Shown here piece after piece: positions 26,801 through 35,881 of a stretch of 64,000 nucleotides of DNA; positions within the stretch are counted from its first letter, which is position 1; every line of letters starts with the position of its first letter. The stretch covers positions 97,432 through 161,431 of the forward strand of contig JBEKOB010000001.1 of NCBI GenBank assembly GCA_049522195.1, read 5' to 3'. The position numbers and the translations under genes are program-made. The stretch comes from UBA9647 sp049522195 (GTDB taxonomy: Bacteria > Bacteroidota > Ignavibacteria > UBA10030). A model generated the notes under the pieces. It was given only the letters and a program-made list of their open reading frames with translations, searched no databases and was not told where the DNA came from.

Positions 26801-28990
26801 AGAGTGACGTCTGTGAGCTTTGGGAACGACGTTACTGTCGACTCCATTGATGTTCTCAGCAGCACGCAACTTCAAGCTCGTGTGTCCATAGCAACTTCTG
26901 CGGCTACTGGCCCAAGAGATGTTTCGGTCACAAACGCCGGATCCGGGGGTGGAACTGCCACACTTACGGGAGGATTCACTGTTACGAATCCACTTGCGGG
27001 CATTGCGGGCGTCACCCCTTCGGCAGGTGGTCGGGGGATCTCAACGAGCGTGACAATCACGGGATCGGGATTTGTCCAGGGTGTCACAAGCTTAAACTTT
27101 GGTGCAGGAATATCGGTCAGTTCGATTGTGGTGAGTAGCGCGACCAGGATGACGGCGAGTGTCTTTGTTGCCCGCGACGCCACATTGGGTTCCCGTGATA
27201 TCACTGTATCGAATCCGACACCCGGTGGTGGGTCCGCCACTCTCACAGGTGGTTTCACTGTCCAAAATCCTGTGCCTAGCGTGACGGGCACGTCACCTGG
27301 CACGGGTGTTCTTGGGCAGACATTGACTGTCACAGTGACCGGTGTGGGTTTCCTCGCTGGCGTCACCACGGTCGATTTTGGATCTGGTATCACAGTTAAT
27401 TCAGCGGCTGTGGATACAGGTGGTACACATATATCCACCATTATTTCGATTGCCGCGGGAGCAGTCGCTGGAGAGCGGACGGTAACTGTGACCAATCTTG
27501 GCCCAGGTGGCGGCTCAGGAACACTGCCAGGGGGGTTCATTGTCAACAATCCGTTGCCAACACTTACAAGCATCAACCCTGCGGTTGGAGGGAAAGGTCA
27601 GACTCTGAACGTTGCTTTGGTGGGAACGAACTTTGTCAATGGGACCACGAGCGTCAGCTTTGGACAGGGTGTGAGCGTGAACTCAGTGGTCGTGAACAGT
27701 CAAACAAGTCTCACGGCCAACATCACTATTGGGGTGGACGCAATAGCAGCCGCGAGAAGCGTGACCGTCACAAATCCTCCACCAGGGGGAGGAAGCGCCA
27801 CCCTCTCATTCGCATTCAACGTACAGAACGCGGCTCCAACCCTCACGACAGTATCCCCGAGCTCCGGATCGAGAGGTCAGACATTGAATGTGACACTCTC
27901 AGGGACTGGATTCTATTCCGGTGTGACTACTGTGAGTCTTGGGTCCGGCATCAACATAAATTCCACCGCTGTCAACAACTCGACCCAGATGATTCTTGGC
28001 ATCACTGTTGCTCCCGATGCTGCTATGGGTCCAAGGGATGTTGTCGTGACGAATCCCGCTCCTGGAGGCGGAACAGCGACTCTTGCCGGATCGTTTACCG
28101 TATCCTATCCCGTTCCGACTCTCACATCAATGTCGCCGAACTCTGGGATACGGAGCCAAACTCTTAGTGTAATCCTGACAGGGAGTGGATTCTATTCCGG
28201 TGTAACCAGTGTAAGCTTTGGAACTGGGATCGCAGTGAACTCCACTACCGTCAACAGTTTGACGCAGGTGACAGTTGGTATCTCCATTGCCCCCGATGCT
28301 GCGATGGGGCTAAGGGATGTCACGGTGACGAATCCCACACCCGGAGGTGGAACCGCGACGCTCGCCGGATCATTTACCGTAGCCAATCCAGCACCTACCA
28401 TCACGAGTGTGGCACCCGTCAGTGCCGGGAGAGGAAGTCTGCTGAAGGTCACGGTCGTCGGAACGCAGTTCATCGATGGTGTAACGTCGCTGAGTTTCGG
28501 CGCGGATATTTCAGTCACCAACTTCGCTGTAAAGAGCTCCACGGAAATCGACGTGAACATTGCTATAAATCCTGCTGCCACGGCCGGTACTCGAACTGTG
28601 ACAGTCACGAATGCTGCGCCAGGTGGTGGATCAGCCAGTCTGACGAACGGCTTCACGATCACATCAGCTTCGCCAACTTCGATCGAAGGAGAATTGGGGA
28701 TCATCCCGGATCAATACGCTCTCCAGGAAGCGTATCCCAATCCATTTAATCCATCGACCAGGATCCGTTATGGCGTCCCGGAAAACAGCCGGATCAAACT
28801 CATCGTACACAACATGCTTGGAAACGTTGTCGCGGAACTGGTCAGCGGTGAGCGGTCGAAGGGAATGTATGAGCTGCAGTGGCACGCGGACAATCTGCCA
28901 AGCGGAGTGTACCTCATCAGGATGAATGCCGAATCATTAGAATCGACAAAAAGGTTTATCGCTTCACGAAAGGTAGTTCTTGTGAAATAG
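23891..28990 (+). CDS. Giant exported protein with ten IPT/TIG repeats and T9SS sorting domain
   Basis: The protein has 1699 residues from ATG 23891, which has AGGGGG ahead and opens a signal peptide ending AWAQ. The frame is open further upstream, but that part has no protein character. Residues 30-640 form beta-helix-like repeats with a G8-like opening (SKTSGAWNATSTWQYF, then TIRHLVTVTEDVTI). Residues 668-1600 carry ten immunoglobulin-like IPT/TIG repeats of about 92 residues, each with TLTVIITGTNFVSG-like and TVTNPAPGGGTATL-like motifs. The end (EAYPNPFNPSTRIRYGVPEN, then SGVYLIRMNAES) is a type A T9SS sorting domain. It is most likely a cell-surface adhesin or filament. A 41-residue in-frame insertion lies at 25236-25358. 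A paralogue follows directly. Confidence 0.88.
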   Translation: MIKLATKLLSSATFVLVACISLTVSAWAQAPNMGDYQSKTSGAWNATSTWQYFDGSTWIDAVATPTNSDGVITIRHLVTVTEDVTIDETVISSAGEISVASGKTLTIGNSEGTDLDVSGRITGVGATLNFSGWKLKLHSGSVVSITNLIIDDDSNHDVEGIGTFTNCTLDIQLGYLYLTNNLSITGGTIQLVGLEGGSTLDLNGNILTLNGVALTNDHYCDIYDTPSTGKIQTTGGSAITQNGYFSALLEVSGTTSASGTGDFSGGIRVLNGAALSVPGASTLIISSDLEIQGTGTLSGANATTSVVALTGSYNGDDLTGNHLTLAGSLPGTTISKVQLQLHGGSYKFVLFSGFANLQNGASFDIDNSSTLRLVDDGTVSGGAIQMNSGVIDTYGNTLTLNGTTLNIGSFASVDDYNEVIGLVQTQGTTTIQQGGEFYVPLNVLEGTTEAWSVVYSEHLPGLGKRAPSVGGLAHVQATRGHAKRRAGTTALSGSGEFTGDIDVSADATLRIRSGETLWLSYYTNISEAVGSTTIGTIATTRDCYTESGNETFGGLGVEIQSVSVNLGSTTVTRTTGTTPSMTGVTFIKRFFDISPSTNAGLNATFVFHYVPGELNGTTVSNLQLYKSTDVGSTWSNQGGTVDGELSEITLTGVNSFSRWTAGQLGGAIPTIRSISPSSAEGGNTLTVIITGTNFVSGGSTVRFSGTGISVNSTTVNSPGQITATITISESASADLRDVSVTTPSGRALLANGFEVKAPPPPTLTQVAPAFAVRGSTLDVVLTGTRFASGSSVSFSGGGITVNTATVNSSSQITANITVGAAALAGNRDVSVSGTTGTATLANSFQVRNPSPTLSGLSPSAGILGQSLAVTLQGTGFASSSPTVSFGDGITVVSVSASDDQTLIAQISIAAGAIPGTRNVTVTNPAPGGGTATLNAGFTIYPQTGLTAVSPGVGARGQVLTVVLTGSNFVARVTSVSFGNDVTVDSIDVLSSTQLQARVSIATSAATGPRDVSVTNAGSGGGTATLTGGFTVTNPLAGIAGVTPSAGGRGISTSVTITGSGFVQGVTSLNFGAGISVSSIVVSSATRMTASVFVARDATLGSRDITVSNPTPGGGSATLTGGFTVQNPVPSVTGTSPGTGVLGQTLTVTVTGVGFLAGVTTVDFGSGITVNSAAVDTGGTHISTIISIAAGAVAGERTVTVTNLGPGGGSGTLPGGFIVNNPLPTLTSINPAVGGKGQTLNVALVGTNFVNGTTSVSFGQGVSVNSVVVNSQTSLTANITIGVDAIAAARSVTVTNPPPGGGSATLSFAFNVQNAAPTLTTVSPSSGSRGQTLNVTLSGTGFYSGVTTVSLGSGININSTAVNNSTQMILGITVAPDAAMGPRDVVVTNPAPGGGTATLAGSFTVSYPVPTLTSMSPNSGIRSQTLSVILTGSGFYSGVTSVSFGTGIAVNSTTVNSLTQVTVGISIAPDAAMGLRDVTVTNPTPGGGTATLAGSFTVANPAPTITSVAPVSAGRGSLLKVTVVGTQFIDGVTSLSFGADISVTNFAVKSSTEIDVNIAINPAATAGTRTVTVTNAAPGGGSASLTNGFTITSASPTSIEGELGIIPDQYALQEAYPNPFNPSTRIRYGVPENSRIKLIVHNMLGNVVAELVSGERSKGMYELQWHADNLPSGVYLIRMNAESLESTKRFIASRKVVLVK
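25226..25358 (+). mobile_element. In-frame 123-bp insertion with near-perfect 10-bp direct repeats
   Basis: GGGACAACTG (25226-25235) recurs as GGGACGACTG (25349-25358), exactly 123 bases on. The sibling repeat earlier in the same protein reads EVSGTTSASGTGDFSGGI. Here GTT is followed by 41 foreign-looking residues (EAWSVVYSEHLPGLGKRAPS and on to HAKRRAGTT), after which ALSGSGEFTGDI resumes. The inserted DNA is GC- and G-rich, contains CGAGC ... GCTCG that can form a hairpin, and encodes a basic peptide unlike its Ser/Thr/Gly surroundings. It is best read as a small palindromic element inserted in frame with a target-site duplication. Confidence 0.6.
25892..28675 (+). repeat. Ten tandem IPT/TIG-coding repeats
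   Basis: Ten units of about 278 bases encode IPT/TIG domains. Units eight and nine (about 27835-28390) share the rare strings GFYSGVT, APDAAMG and ATLAGSFTV and appear to be the most recent duplication. The other units are clearly diverged. Confidence 0.85.
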
Positions 28991-28997
28991 GCCAGGC

Positions 28998-29036
28998 TGA
29001 GGATGCCACTCGCCGCATATGCGCGTGGCATCCTCA
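28998..29036 (+). terminator. Strong hairpin after the first IPT-repeat gene
   Basis: A perfect 12-bp stem, TGAGGATGCCAC with GTGGCATCCTCA, and a 15-base loop lie 8 bases after the stop codon. No T run follows, so termination would need another factor, or the hairpin may protect the 3' end. The remaining gap to 29376 holds no gene and no RNA family I recognise; GTTG-N20-TAAATTTC around 29065-29100 is a weak promoter-like match. Confidence 0.6.
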
Positions 29037-29376
29037 CGTCTGTATTTCGCGCCAAGCGTTTTCAGTTGATCCGTTGATCCTCCAAGCTTAAATTTCGCCT
29101 GGAGAGGAGACGCCCCCCAGCTCAGAAACCCTGCTTTGCTCCATGCTGATTGATCAGACCCCCTCTCATAAACCAATGTTACTCCCGGATATCTCCATCG
29201 GGAGCCGATAGCGCGTTGCCTGGATCCCCGCTTTGAACGTACAGTAATGGCAATTCCTTCTTCTGAAGTAAGTCCATCGCTGATTTTGCCTCGCATTTCC
29301 ATTTCTTCTTGATACTCCGCACCGGGTTACCATTCCGGTCCTTACCTCCATTTAGTTCAAAACACTGAGGAGAGCC

Positions 29377-32300
29377 ATGAATCGCTCCTTCATCCCTTTG
29401 TTGGCGCCTGTGTTCGCTTTCTTGATTGTATTCGATTTGTCGGCGCAGGAACTTCTCCACCGTCTGTCAGACGAAAGCCTTTCGAGCTCAGACCGCGATT
29501 ACCGCACCGTGCGTTCTGGCTTGTGGTCTAATGACTCAACGTGGGCCAGATGCGTGGCTGGTGCATGGATCACGCCGGCTACACCTCCGGACTCCAGTAG
29601 TGGGGTCATCACGGTAGTCCGTGGACACACTGTAACAATTAAGAACACGCTTGTCTACGATCAGTTAGTTGTCGAAGAAGGAGGCCAGGTCATTGTTGCC
29701 GCAGGAGTGAGCCATACACTTTCCGACGGTCCGGGCAGCGACTTGACAATCAACGGAACCTGGCTGAATCAAGGGGGCACCTGGGCCGTCCTTGGCAGCG
29801 CACGCTGGGTTGTCAACGACGGCGGGACATTTATCCAGAATACAAGTGCCGGTATCTCAACGCCCCTGTCAAAAAGCACGCTCACGTTAGCGAGTAATTT
29901 TGTATACCGCGGTTCGTCCGTGTTGACGCCGGCTTCTGCGTTCTCCGGCAGAACATTCGGGAATCTCATCGTCGAGAGCAGTGCTGGATCGTGGAGTTGC
30001 ACGGCGTCGGGAGGAAGTCCATTGGTTATTGAGGGGAGTCTGACTATAGGGCCCGGGGTAAAGTGGAACACTGGAGCCTTCTCAGGAACTATCACCGTAA
30101 AAGGAGGAACGTTTATAAGCGGCGAATGGAGCGGAAACGGAACTGGCAACCAAGCGACCCACACCTTTGCCGGCGACTTTACGATAGGGTCGGATGGAAA
30201 ATACCAACTTAGTACAAGCGGCCCGAATCAGGGCACGATCGTATTCCAGGGCAATATTGCCATTAGTGGTATAATTGTTACGCCGTCGAATCGTCCCATT
30301 GTTTTCAATGGCTCCAGTCCCCAAACCATCAGCGATGCAACAGGTTTGACATTCAACGACGGTTTCACATTAAGCAACGTCCTAACGATCGCCTCGGGAA
30401 CGAACGTTATTGCAGGACCCGGCACGACTCTGAACGTGAACTCCGATTTGGTGGTGCATGGCGCGCTCTCAGCGGTTGACGCGACCGGATCGCTGGTGGT
30501 CAGCGCAGCCGGTAGTCGGATAACCCTCGACGGTGCCACGCTGTCGGTGAACAAGATCCTCATCCGTGACGGCCGAGATCACATCCTTATGGGAACGGGG
30601 ATCCTCGCAGGTTGCTCCATTGTGGTCGACTCGTCATCATCGTTGGTCTGCGATTGTAACTTGGCAATAAGAGATGGAGCACTGAGTGCCTTAAACGGAT
30701 CGCTGATCTTGGCATCGGGCAGCACTGTCACCTACAATGGTACATCAATCCAGAATATCTCCCCATTGCCATATTCCAATCTCGTCGTGAATAACCCGGC
30801 TGGCGCAATCCTGTGCGGTGCAACATCTGTCAACGGGAATCTGAGCGTCCTTTCTGGATTCATCGATACGAGGGAATATAGCCTGACGCTTGGGTCGACA
30901 GCGGTTTCACTCGAGGCTGGCGCTCCGTCCGTTGTCGGTACGGTCGTAACTACTCGTACAATAGAGGGTGAAGGCGACGTGGACTTTGGAGGTCTGGGCC
31001 TGGGACTCACATCACCTACGCCGATGCGAGGAACTGTGATTCTCACTCGTGTGACTGGGAAGACTCCATCCATCCGAGTAAAAACATCGCTCTTGAAGTT
31101 CTTCGATATCTCGTATTCAGGGATCGGGCTCGATGTGAACCTGATCTTTCATTATCAACCGGTTGAACTCCGTGGAATTCGAGAGACGAGCCTCCAACTA
31201 TTCTCTTCGACAGACACTGGTGCCACTTGGTCCAACAGAGGGGGCGTGGTCGACGTATTCAATCATACAATTACAGCCAGAGGTGTTAACTCCCCGTCCC
31301 GATGGGCCGCAGGGGAAGCATTGCCTGCTCCGAGCTTGAGAGCGGTTTCCCCCGCGTCTGCCGAAGCGGGCAAAGCATTGGATATCATACTCGACGGGGG
31401 TGATTTTACCACTGGGGAAGCTGGGCTGTCGTTCGGCGGGACCGGCATTACAGTGGACTCGATCTCAGTATTGTCATCAAATCAAATCAGAGCGCATATC
31501 GTGATTGCACCCCTGGCTGTACTTGGAACCAGAGATGTGCGCGTGACCACTGATGGCGGAACGGCGGTCCTGACCGCCGGGTTCGAAATCACGGCACACG
31601 CGAATCCTGTCCCCGCGCTCCTTCGTATGTCTCCGACATTCGGAGCCCGCTCTCAGACAATTGCTGTCACTCTGGACGGAACCAACTTCATGAGCGGCCA
31701 ATCAGTTGTTTCGTTCGGGGACGGCGTTGAGGTTATCTCGTTACAGGGGAACGCCACTACTCTAACGGCAAATATCACGATCGCTGCCGAGGCGAGTCCA
31801 GGAGACCGTATCGTTACCCTCGCAAATCCGCCACCCGGCGGCGGCTTGTCGATCCTGCCATACCGATTCTCGATTGTCAATCCGATTCCAACCGTCGAGA
31901 GTGCAACACCAAATGCTGGTGTTTGCGGGGAGAAGGTTTGCGTTGTTCTGAAGGGAACCAGTTTCCTTTCGGGGGTCACCTCGACGGATTTTGGGCCAGG
32001 TATTCTTGTCGACTCAATCGTCATTGTGAGTGCCACGGTGCTGCGCGTTATGATCACGATCTTGCCAGTCGCCTCGACCGGCCCGAGAGACATCATCGTC
32101 TTGAATATCGGGCCAGGTGGAGGGCCGGCAACACTCGTCAGCGGATTTCACGTGGCAAATCCTGCGCCTAGAATAATAAGCGTCGCACCGTCTTCCGGCA
32201 TGCGAGGCAAACCAATGACGATTTCCGTCATTGGAAAGGACTTCATCCCCGGACTGACCAAACTCAGCCTCGGCACTGGAATTTCGATTGACTCTATTCT

Positions 32301-33882
32301 CTGTGTGAGCTCGTCAGAGTTGATCGCCAAGATCGATTTAGCCCGAAATACTGCCACAGGTTGGACCCATCTAACTGTGTTCAATGAAGGACCTGGTGGA
32401 GGATCTTCCACACTTCCGGATGCATTTGAAGTGCTCAATCCACCGCCGGCTGCGAATGGACTCTATCCAATGTCAGGTTGCCTTGGTGAAAAGCTGATGA
32501 TTTCGTTGGTTGGGGCAGACTTCTTCGAGGGAGTGAGCAGGGTTGATTTCGGACCTGGGATCAGTGTGGATTCGATGGCTTATGACAGCACAGGGACGAA
32601 GATTCGTTTGAGCATAAGCATATCAAGGCAAATTGCAGCAGGCGTGAGAGACGTCGTCGTTTCAAACTGCGGACCCGGCGGAGGATCAAAAGTTCTGCCG
32701 GCTTCCTTTGCTATTGAAATCCCTGTCCCATCCATTGCTGCCGTTCATCCTGCAGGTTGTGGCAAAGGGGAGACACTGAGTGTCTCGATTCAAGGAATGA
32801 ACTTCATCGTTGGCATGACGGCGGTAAAATTCGGGCCGGGTATTGCTGTGAGTGCCGTCACTGTCGAGAGCTTGACCGATATCAAAGTAATCGTCAGTGT
32901 TGCCGGGGATGCGGTTATCGGGGCAAGGAGCGTGGTCGTCACGAATCCACCGCCGGGAGGAGGATCGGCTCAACTTCCGCACGTCTTCAACGTCGAGTAT
33001 CTGAAGCCGGAACTCACACGCGTGTCGCCAGCGATCGGATGCAGGGGGGAACGGATGATCATCCTCACCGAGGGGGCAAATTTCGTCCAAGGCGTGACTA
33101 AAATTGACTTTGGCGACGGTATTATTGTGGATTCGATCCAAACGAAGTACCCAGGAGATTTGAGCGCGTATGTCACGATCGCAGCCGATGCATCACCAGG
33201 ACCAAGAGATATCGTTGTGTGGAATCCTCCGCCGGGAGGAGGGAGTGTCAGGCTCTCGCAGGCGTTCGTCGTGCAAGATCCAGCTCCAATGATCACACGG
33301 TTATTTCCCTCTTCTGCCCGGCGAGGAGAACGTGTCATCGTTACTGTAGAAGGAGCCAATTTTCTGGCGGGGTCAACCGACGTGAGTTTCGGATCGGACA
33401 TCCTCGTGGATTCGGTGAGTGTCCGAGGTTCAACCACACTGCAGGCGTTCATCACCATAGCGAATCTGGCGACGATAGGCCCCCGCACGATCACCGTCGA
33501 GAACACCAGGGCTAGAGGAGCCTCAGCGAGTCTCCTGAATGGATTCGCTGTCTCCCCGGATGCTTTAACAACTATCTGGAATGAGCCGAACCTCATACCC
33601 GACCGCCTCGTGCTCGAGGAAGCATTTCCCAATCCGTTCAATCCTTCAACGACGATTCGTTTCGGACTACCTGAACCATGCTGGGTGACAATGGAGGTAT
33701 ATACTCTTCTCGGTACGGCCGTTGTTCAGCTTTTGGACGCTGAACGGTCAGAAGGATATCATGAAGTCAAATGGACAGCACGTGATTGTACCTCCGGAGT
33801 ATATCTCGTTCGAATCCGATCAGAGTCATTGGAAACACACAAACATTTCGTCGCGTGCAAGAGGATTGTGCTTCTGAGATAA
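29377..33882 (+). CDS. Second giant exported IPT/TIG-repeat protein with T9SS sorting domain
   Basis: This 1501-residue protein sits behind a GAGGAGA site, with a signal peptide ending DLSAQ. Its build mirrors the upstream gene: a G8-like opening (RTVRSGLWSNDSTWARC, then VITVVRGHTVTI), a beta-helix-like region to about residue 640, then eight IPT/TIG repeats (about residues 652-1395), and a type A sorting domain (EEAFPNPFNPSTTIRFGLPE, then SGVYLVRIRSES). The repeats contain several Cys (GVCGEKVC, GCLGEKL, GCGKGETL, GCRGERM) at one equivalent position, which the upstream paralogue lacks. This could mean a disulphide-stabilised version. It is probably a surface adhesin or matrix protein. The two genes arose by tandem duplication and have diverged considerably. 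Confidence 0.87.
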   Translation: MNRSFIPLLAPVFAFLIVFDLSAQELLHRLSDESLSSSDRDYRTVRSGLWSNDSTWARCVAGAWITPATPPDSSSGVITVVRGHTVTIKNTLVYDQLVVEEGGQVIVAAGVSHTLSDGPGSDLTINGTWLNQGGTWAVLGSARWVVNDGGTFIQNTSAGISTPLSKSTLTLASNFVYRGSSVLTPASAFSGRTFGNLIVESSAGSWSCTASGGSPLVIEGSLTIGPGVKWNTGAFSGTITVKGGTFISGEWSGNGTGNQATHTFAGDFTIGSDGKYQLSTSGPNQGTIVFQGNIAISGIIVTPSNRPIVFNGSSPQTISDATGLTFNDGFTLSNVLTIASGTNVIAGPGTTLNVNSDLVVHGALSAVDATGSLVVSAAGSRITLDGATLSVNKILIRDGRDHILMGTGILAGCSIVVDSSSSLVCDCNLAIRDGALSALNGSLILASGSTVTYNGTSIQNISPLPYSNLVVNNPAGAILCGATSVNGNLSVLSGFIDTREYSLTLGSTAVSLEAGAPSVVGTVVTTRTIEGEGDVDFGGLGLGLTSPTPMRGTVILTRVTGKTPSIRVKTSLLKFFDISYSGIGLDVNLIFHYQPVELRGIRETSLQLFSSTDTGATWSNRGGVVDVFNHTITARGVNSPSRWAAGEALPAPSLRAVSPASAEAGKALDIILDGGDFTTGEAGLSFGGTGITVDSISVLSSNQIRAHIVIAPLAVLGTRDVRVTTDGGTAVLTAGFEITAHANPVPALLRMSPTFGARSQTIAVTLDGTNFMSGQSVVSFGDGVEVISLQGNATTLTANITIAAEASPGDRIVTLANPPPGGGLSILPYRFSIVNPIPTVESATPNAGVCGEKVCVVLKGTSFLSGVTSTDFGPGILVDSIVIVSATVLRVMITILPVASTGPRDIIVLNIGPGGGPATLVSGFHVANPAPRIISVAPSSGMRGKPMTISVIGKDFIPGLTKLSLGTGISIDSILCVSSSELIAKIDLARNTATGWTHLTVFNEGPGGGSSTLPDAFEVLNPPPAANGLYPMSGCLGEKLMISLVGADFFEGVSRVDFGPGISVDSMAYDSTGTKIRLSISISRQIAAGVRDVVVSNCGPGGGSKVLPASFAIEIPVPSIAAVHPAGCGKGETLSVSIQGMNFIVGMTAVKFGPGIAVSAVTVESLTDIKVIVSVAGDAVIGARSVVVTNPPPGGGSAQLPHVFNVEYLKPELTRVSPAIGCRGERMIILTEGANFVQGVTKIDFGDGIIVDSIQTKYPGDLSAYVTIAADASPGPRDIVVWNPPPGGGSVRLSQAFVVQDPAPMITRLFPSSARRGERVIVTVEGANFLAGSTDVSFGSDILVDSVSVRGSTTLQAFITIANLATIGPRTITVENTRARGASASLLNGFAVSPDALTTIWNEPNLIPDRLVLEEAFPNPFNPSTTIRFGLPEPCWVTMEVYTLLGTAVVQLLDAERSEGYHEVKWTARDCTSGVYLVRIRSESLETHKHFVACKRIVLLR
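31327..33570 (+). repeat. Eight tandem IPT/TIG-coding repeats
   Basis: Eight units of about 280 bases with the recurring coding motif for NPPPGGGS-like turns. They are more diverged from one another than the repeats in the neighbouring gene. Confidence 0.8.
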
Positions 33883-33925
33883 TAGCCAAGGACGGAGACT
33901 ATCTTGGGACAAGAGATCATATCGT

Positions 33926-33956
33926 AAGGGGACGGTCCGGGCAGGGTCGTCCCCTT
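33926..33956 (+). terminator. Terminator hairpin after the second IPT-repeat gene
   Basis: AAGGGGACG (33926-33934) pairs perfectly with CGTCCCCTT (33948-33956); the following bases are AT-rich (CATATTTATT). The rest of the gap to 34314 shows no gene or RNA that I can name. Confidence 0.7.
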
Positions 33957-34314
33957 CATATTTATTCAGCGCACAGAGCCCGGAGACAATGATTTGATTC
34001 GCAAACTTGGGAAGACGTCGTTCGCCTCGTTCGCTGCAAATCCAATGAGCTGATTACACATTGGGGCTTCGCGATGTTTCGCAAATGCCAGAGCCTGGGA
34101 ATCTCCGGATACGATGCATACTTATCCGCTTTCCCCTTTGATGTTGCGCGGTCAGGGAAAAGGGATTATATTCGAAAGCATCTAATGTTCGAGCTTTGGT
34201 TGAAGTGAAACCGGACACTTCTTCGTTGTGACGCCGTTACGCACGTTTGGAGAGGTTCACTGGCCGGACTCGGGTAGAACGTTCAATTACTTTCGAAGAA
34301 ATTGCGAGGGAGAT

Positions 34315-35655
34315 ATGTCAGAATATACACAGAGTGTGCTGGCTCAGGTAAAGGCGAAAAATCCTTCCGAGCCAGAGTTTCATCAAGCAGTTATGGAAGT
34401 TCTTGAGTCACTTGAAATCGTACTCCAAAGACATCCAGAATATAAGTCAGCAAAGATACTTGAACGCATGGTCGAGCCGGAGCGCGTCGTCATGTTTCGC
34501 GTTCCATGGATGGATGACCAGGCTGAAATCCATGTAAACCGGGGATTCAGAATTCAGATGAACAGTGCGATCGGTCCCTACAAAGGCGGTCTGCGGTTCC
34601 ACCCTTCAGTCAACCTTGGTATCCTCAAGTTCCTGGGATTTGAACAGGTCTTCAAAAACAGCCTCACCTCTCTCCCGATGGGCGGAGGCAAGGGGGGATC
34701 TGATTTCGATCCAAAAGGAAAGAGCGATCATGAAGTCATGCGCTTCTGCCAGAGCTTCATGACAGAGCTTTTCCGCCATATCGGCGCGGATGTGGACGTG
34801 CCGGCCGGTGATATCGGCGTCGGTGGAAGGGAAATCGGATTCCTGTTCGGTCAATGGAAGCGTCTGACGAAGGAATTCACAGGCGTTCTCACTGGAAAAG
34901 GGCTCAATTGGGGTGGCTCGTTGATTCGTCCCGAAGCGACTGGTTTCGGTGTCGTGTACTTTGCCGAAGAGATGCTGAAGACAAAGGGACAATCGTTTAC
35001 CGGCAAAACGGTGGCGGTGTCCGGCTTCGGAAACGTCGCGTGGGGAGCGGTTTTAAAAGTCAACGAGATGGGGGGAAAGGTCGTCACGCTTTCCGGTCCT
35101 GACGGGTTCATCTACGACAAGGATGGCGTAAAGGGAGAGAAGATCGACTTTATGCTTCAACTGCGCGCCAGCGCCAACGACAGGGTGAAGGACTACGCAG
35201 ACAAGTTTAAGGTCGAATTCTTCCCTGGCAAGAGACCTTGGGGCGTGAAGGTCGACGTAGCCCTGCCATGTGCGACACAGAACGAACTGGACGTAGAGGA
35301 TGCGAAAGAACTGGTCAAAAACGGATGCGTGTGTGTCTGTGAAGGGGCGAATATGCCCACCACAGTTGCCGCGATCAAGGTTCTGCATGACGCGAAGGTT
35401 CTGTATTCTCCGGGCAAGGCATCGAATGCCGGTGGTGTCGCCACCTCAGGCCTCGAAATGAGCCAGAACAGCATGCGTTTACCCTGGCCGAAGGAAGAAG
35501 TTGATCAGCGGTTGCATCAGATCATGAAGAACATTCATCACACATGCCTCGAGACTGCAGCGAAGTACGGCGCGCCGGGTAACTACATGAACGGTGCCAA
35601 CATTGCCGGTTTCCTCAAGGTAGCGGATGCGATGATGGATCAGGGTCTGGTTTAG
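34315..35655 (+). CDS. gdhA: Hexameric glutamate dehydrogenase, NAD-type coenzyme site
   Basis: The protein has 446 residues; ATG 34315 follows GAGGGAG and matches the family N terminus, while an open frame upstream is not coding. Motifs are complete: GPYKGGLRFHPSVNLGILKF, the active-site Lys126 in PMGGGKGGSDFDP, Asp166 in VPAGDIGVGGREIG, and the nucleotide fold. It interconverts glutamate with 2-oxoglutarate and ammonia. The coenzyme region reads SGFGNVAWG and LSGPDG, giving Phe238, Pro262 and Asp263. These are the residues that make Clostridium symbiosum GDH NAD-specific, so a catabolic NAD enzyme is predicted. The next gene, 226 bases on, is a two-receiver/ATP-binding protein; the same pair recurs at 39029-43495. 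Confidence 0.95.
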   Translation: MSEYTQSVLAQVKAKNPSEPEFHQAVMEVLESLEIVLQRHPEYKSAKILERMVEPERVVMFRVPWMDDQAEIHVNRGFRIQMNSAIGPYKGGLRFHPSVNLGILKFLGFEQVFKNSLTSLPMGGGKGGSDFDPKGKSDHEVMRFCQSFMTELFRHIGADVDVPAGDIGVGGREIGFLFGQWKRLTKEFTGVLTGKGLNWGGSLIRPEATGFGVVYFAEEMLKTKGQSFTGKTVAVSGFGNVAWGAVLKVNEMGGKVVTLSGPDGFIYDKDGVKGEKIDFMLQLRASANDRVKDYADKFKVEFFPGKRPWGVKVDVALPCATQNELDVEDAKELVKNGCVCVCEGANMPTTVAAIKVLHDAKVLYSPGKASNAGGVATSGLEMSQNSMRLPWPKEEVDQRLHQIMKNIHHTCLETAAKYGAPGNYMNGANIAGFLKVADAMMDQGLV

Positions 35656-35733
35656 TGTAGCAACAGGCAATCTGCGGGAAATATCTGCACCGTTAGCAGG
35701 AGAGCGGCAAAGTATCGGACAACCGCTCGCGTA

Positions 35734-35810
35734 GAAAAGGCGTACAACTCTTGGGTTCTTTCACAGCATTGACTGTATGAGACTCGTCCTGAGGGTCATT
35801 ACGCCTTTTC
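35734..35810 (+). promoter_or_regulatory. Long-range hairpin in the gap between gdhA and its partner gene
   Basis: GAAAAGGCGTA (35734-35744) pairs perfectly over 11 bp with TACGCCTTTTC (35800-35810), enclosing 55 bases, and TTTTG follows. It could be a terminator or attenuator that sets the ratio of dehydrogenase to partner protein, or a processing site. Nothing else in 35656-35881 is recognised. Confidence 0.4.
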
Positions 35811-35881
35811 TTTTGTGGCGAGAACCGATGGAACGCCCCTCCGTTTGCACGAACTGTCTTGTTTAGCACGAGGTCTCTTTC

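Noticed and set aside
26872..27576. 234-residue minus-strand ORF opposite the IPT repeats
   Set aside because: The Pro/Val/Thr repeat pattern is just the mirror of the repeated coding strand.
29037..29376. Riboswitch in the gap between the two IPT genes
   Set aside because: Hairpin-forming bits were checked against c-di-GMP, SAM, TPP and B12 signatures from memory and none fits.
25892..33570. CRISPR-like periodic repeats
   Set aside because: The periodicity of about 278 bases comes from coding IPT domains, without short identical repeats and spacers.
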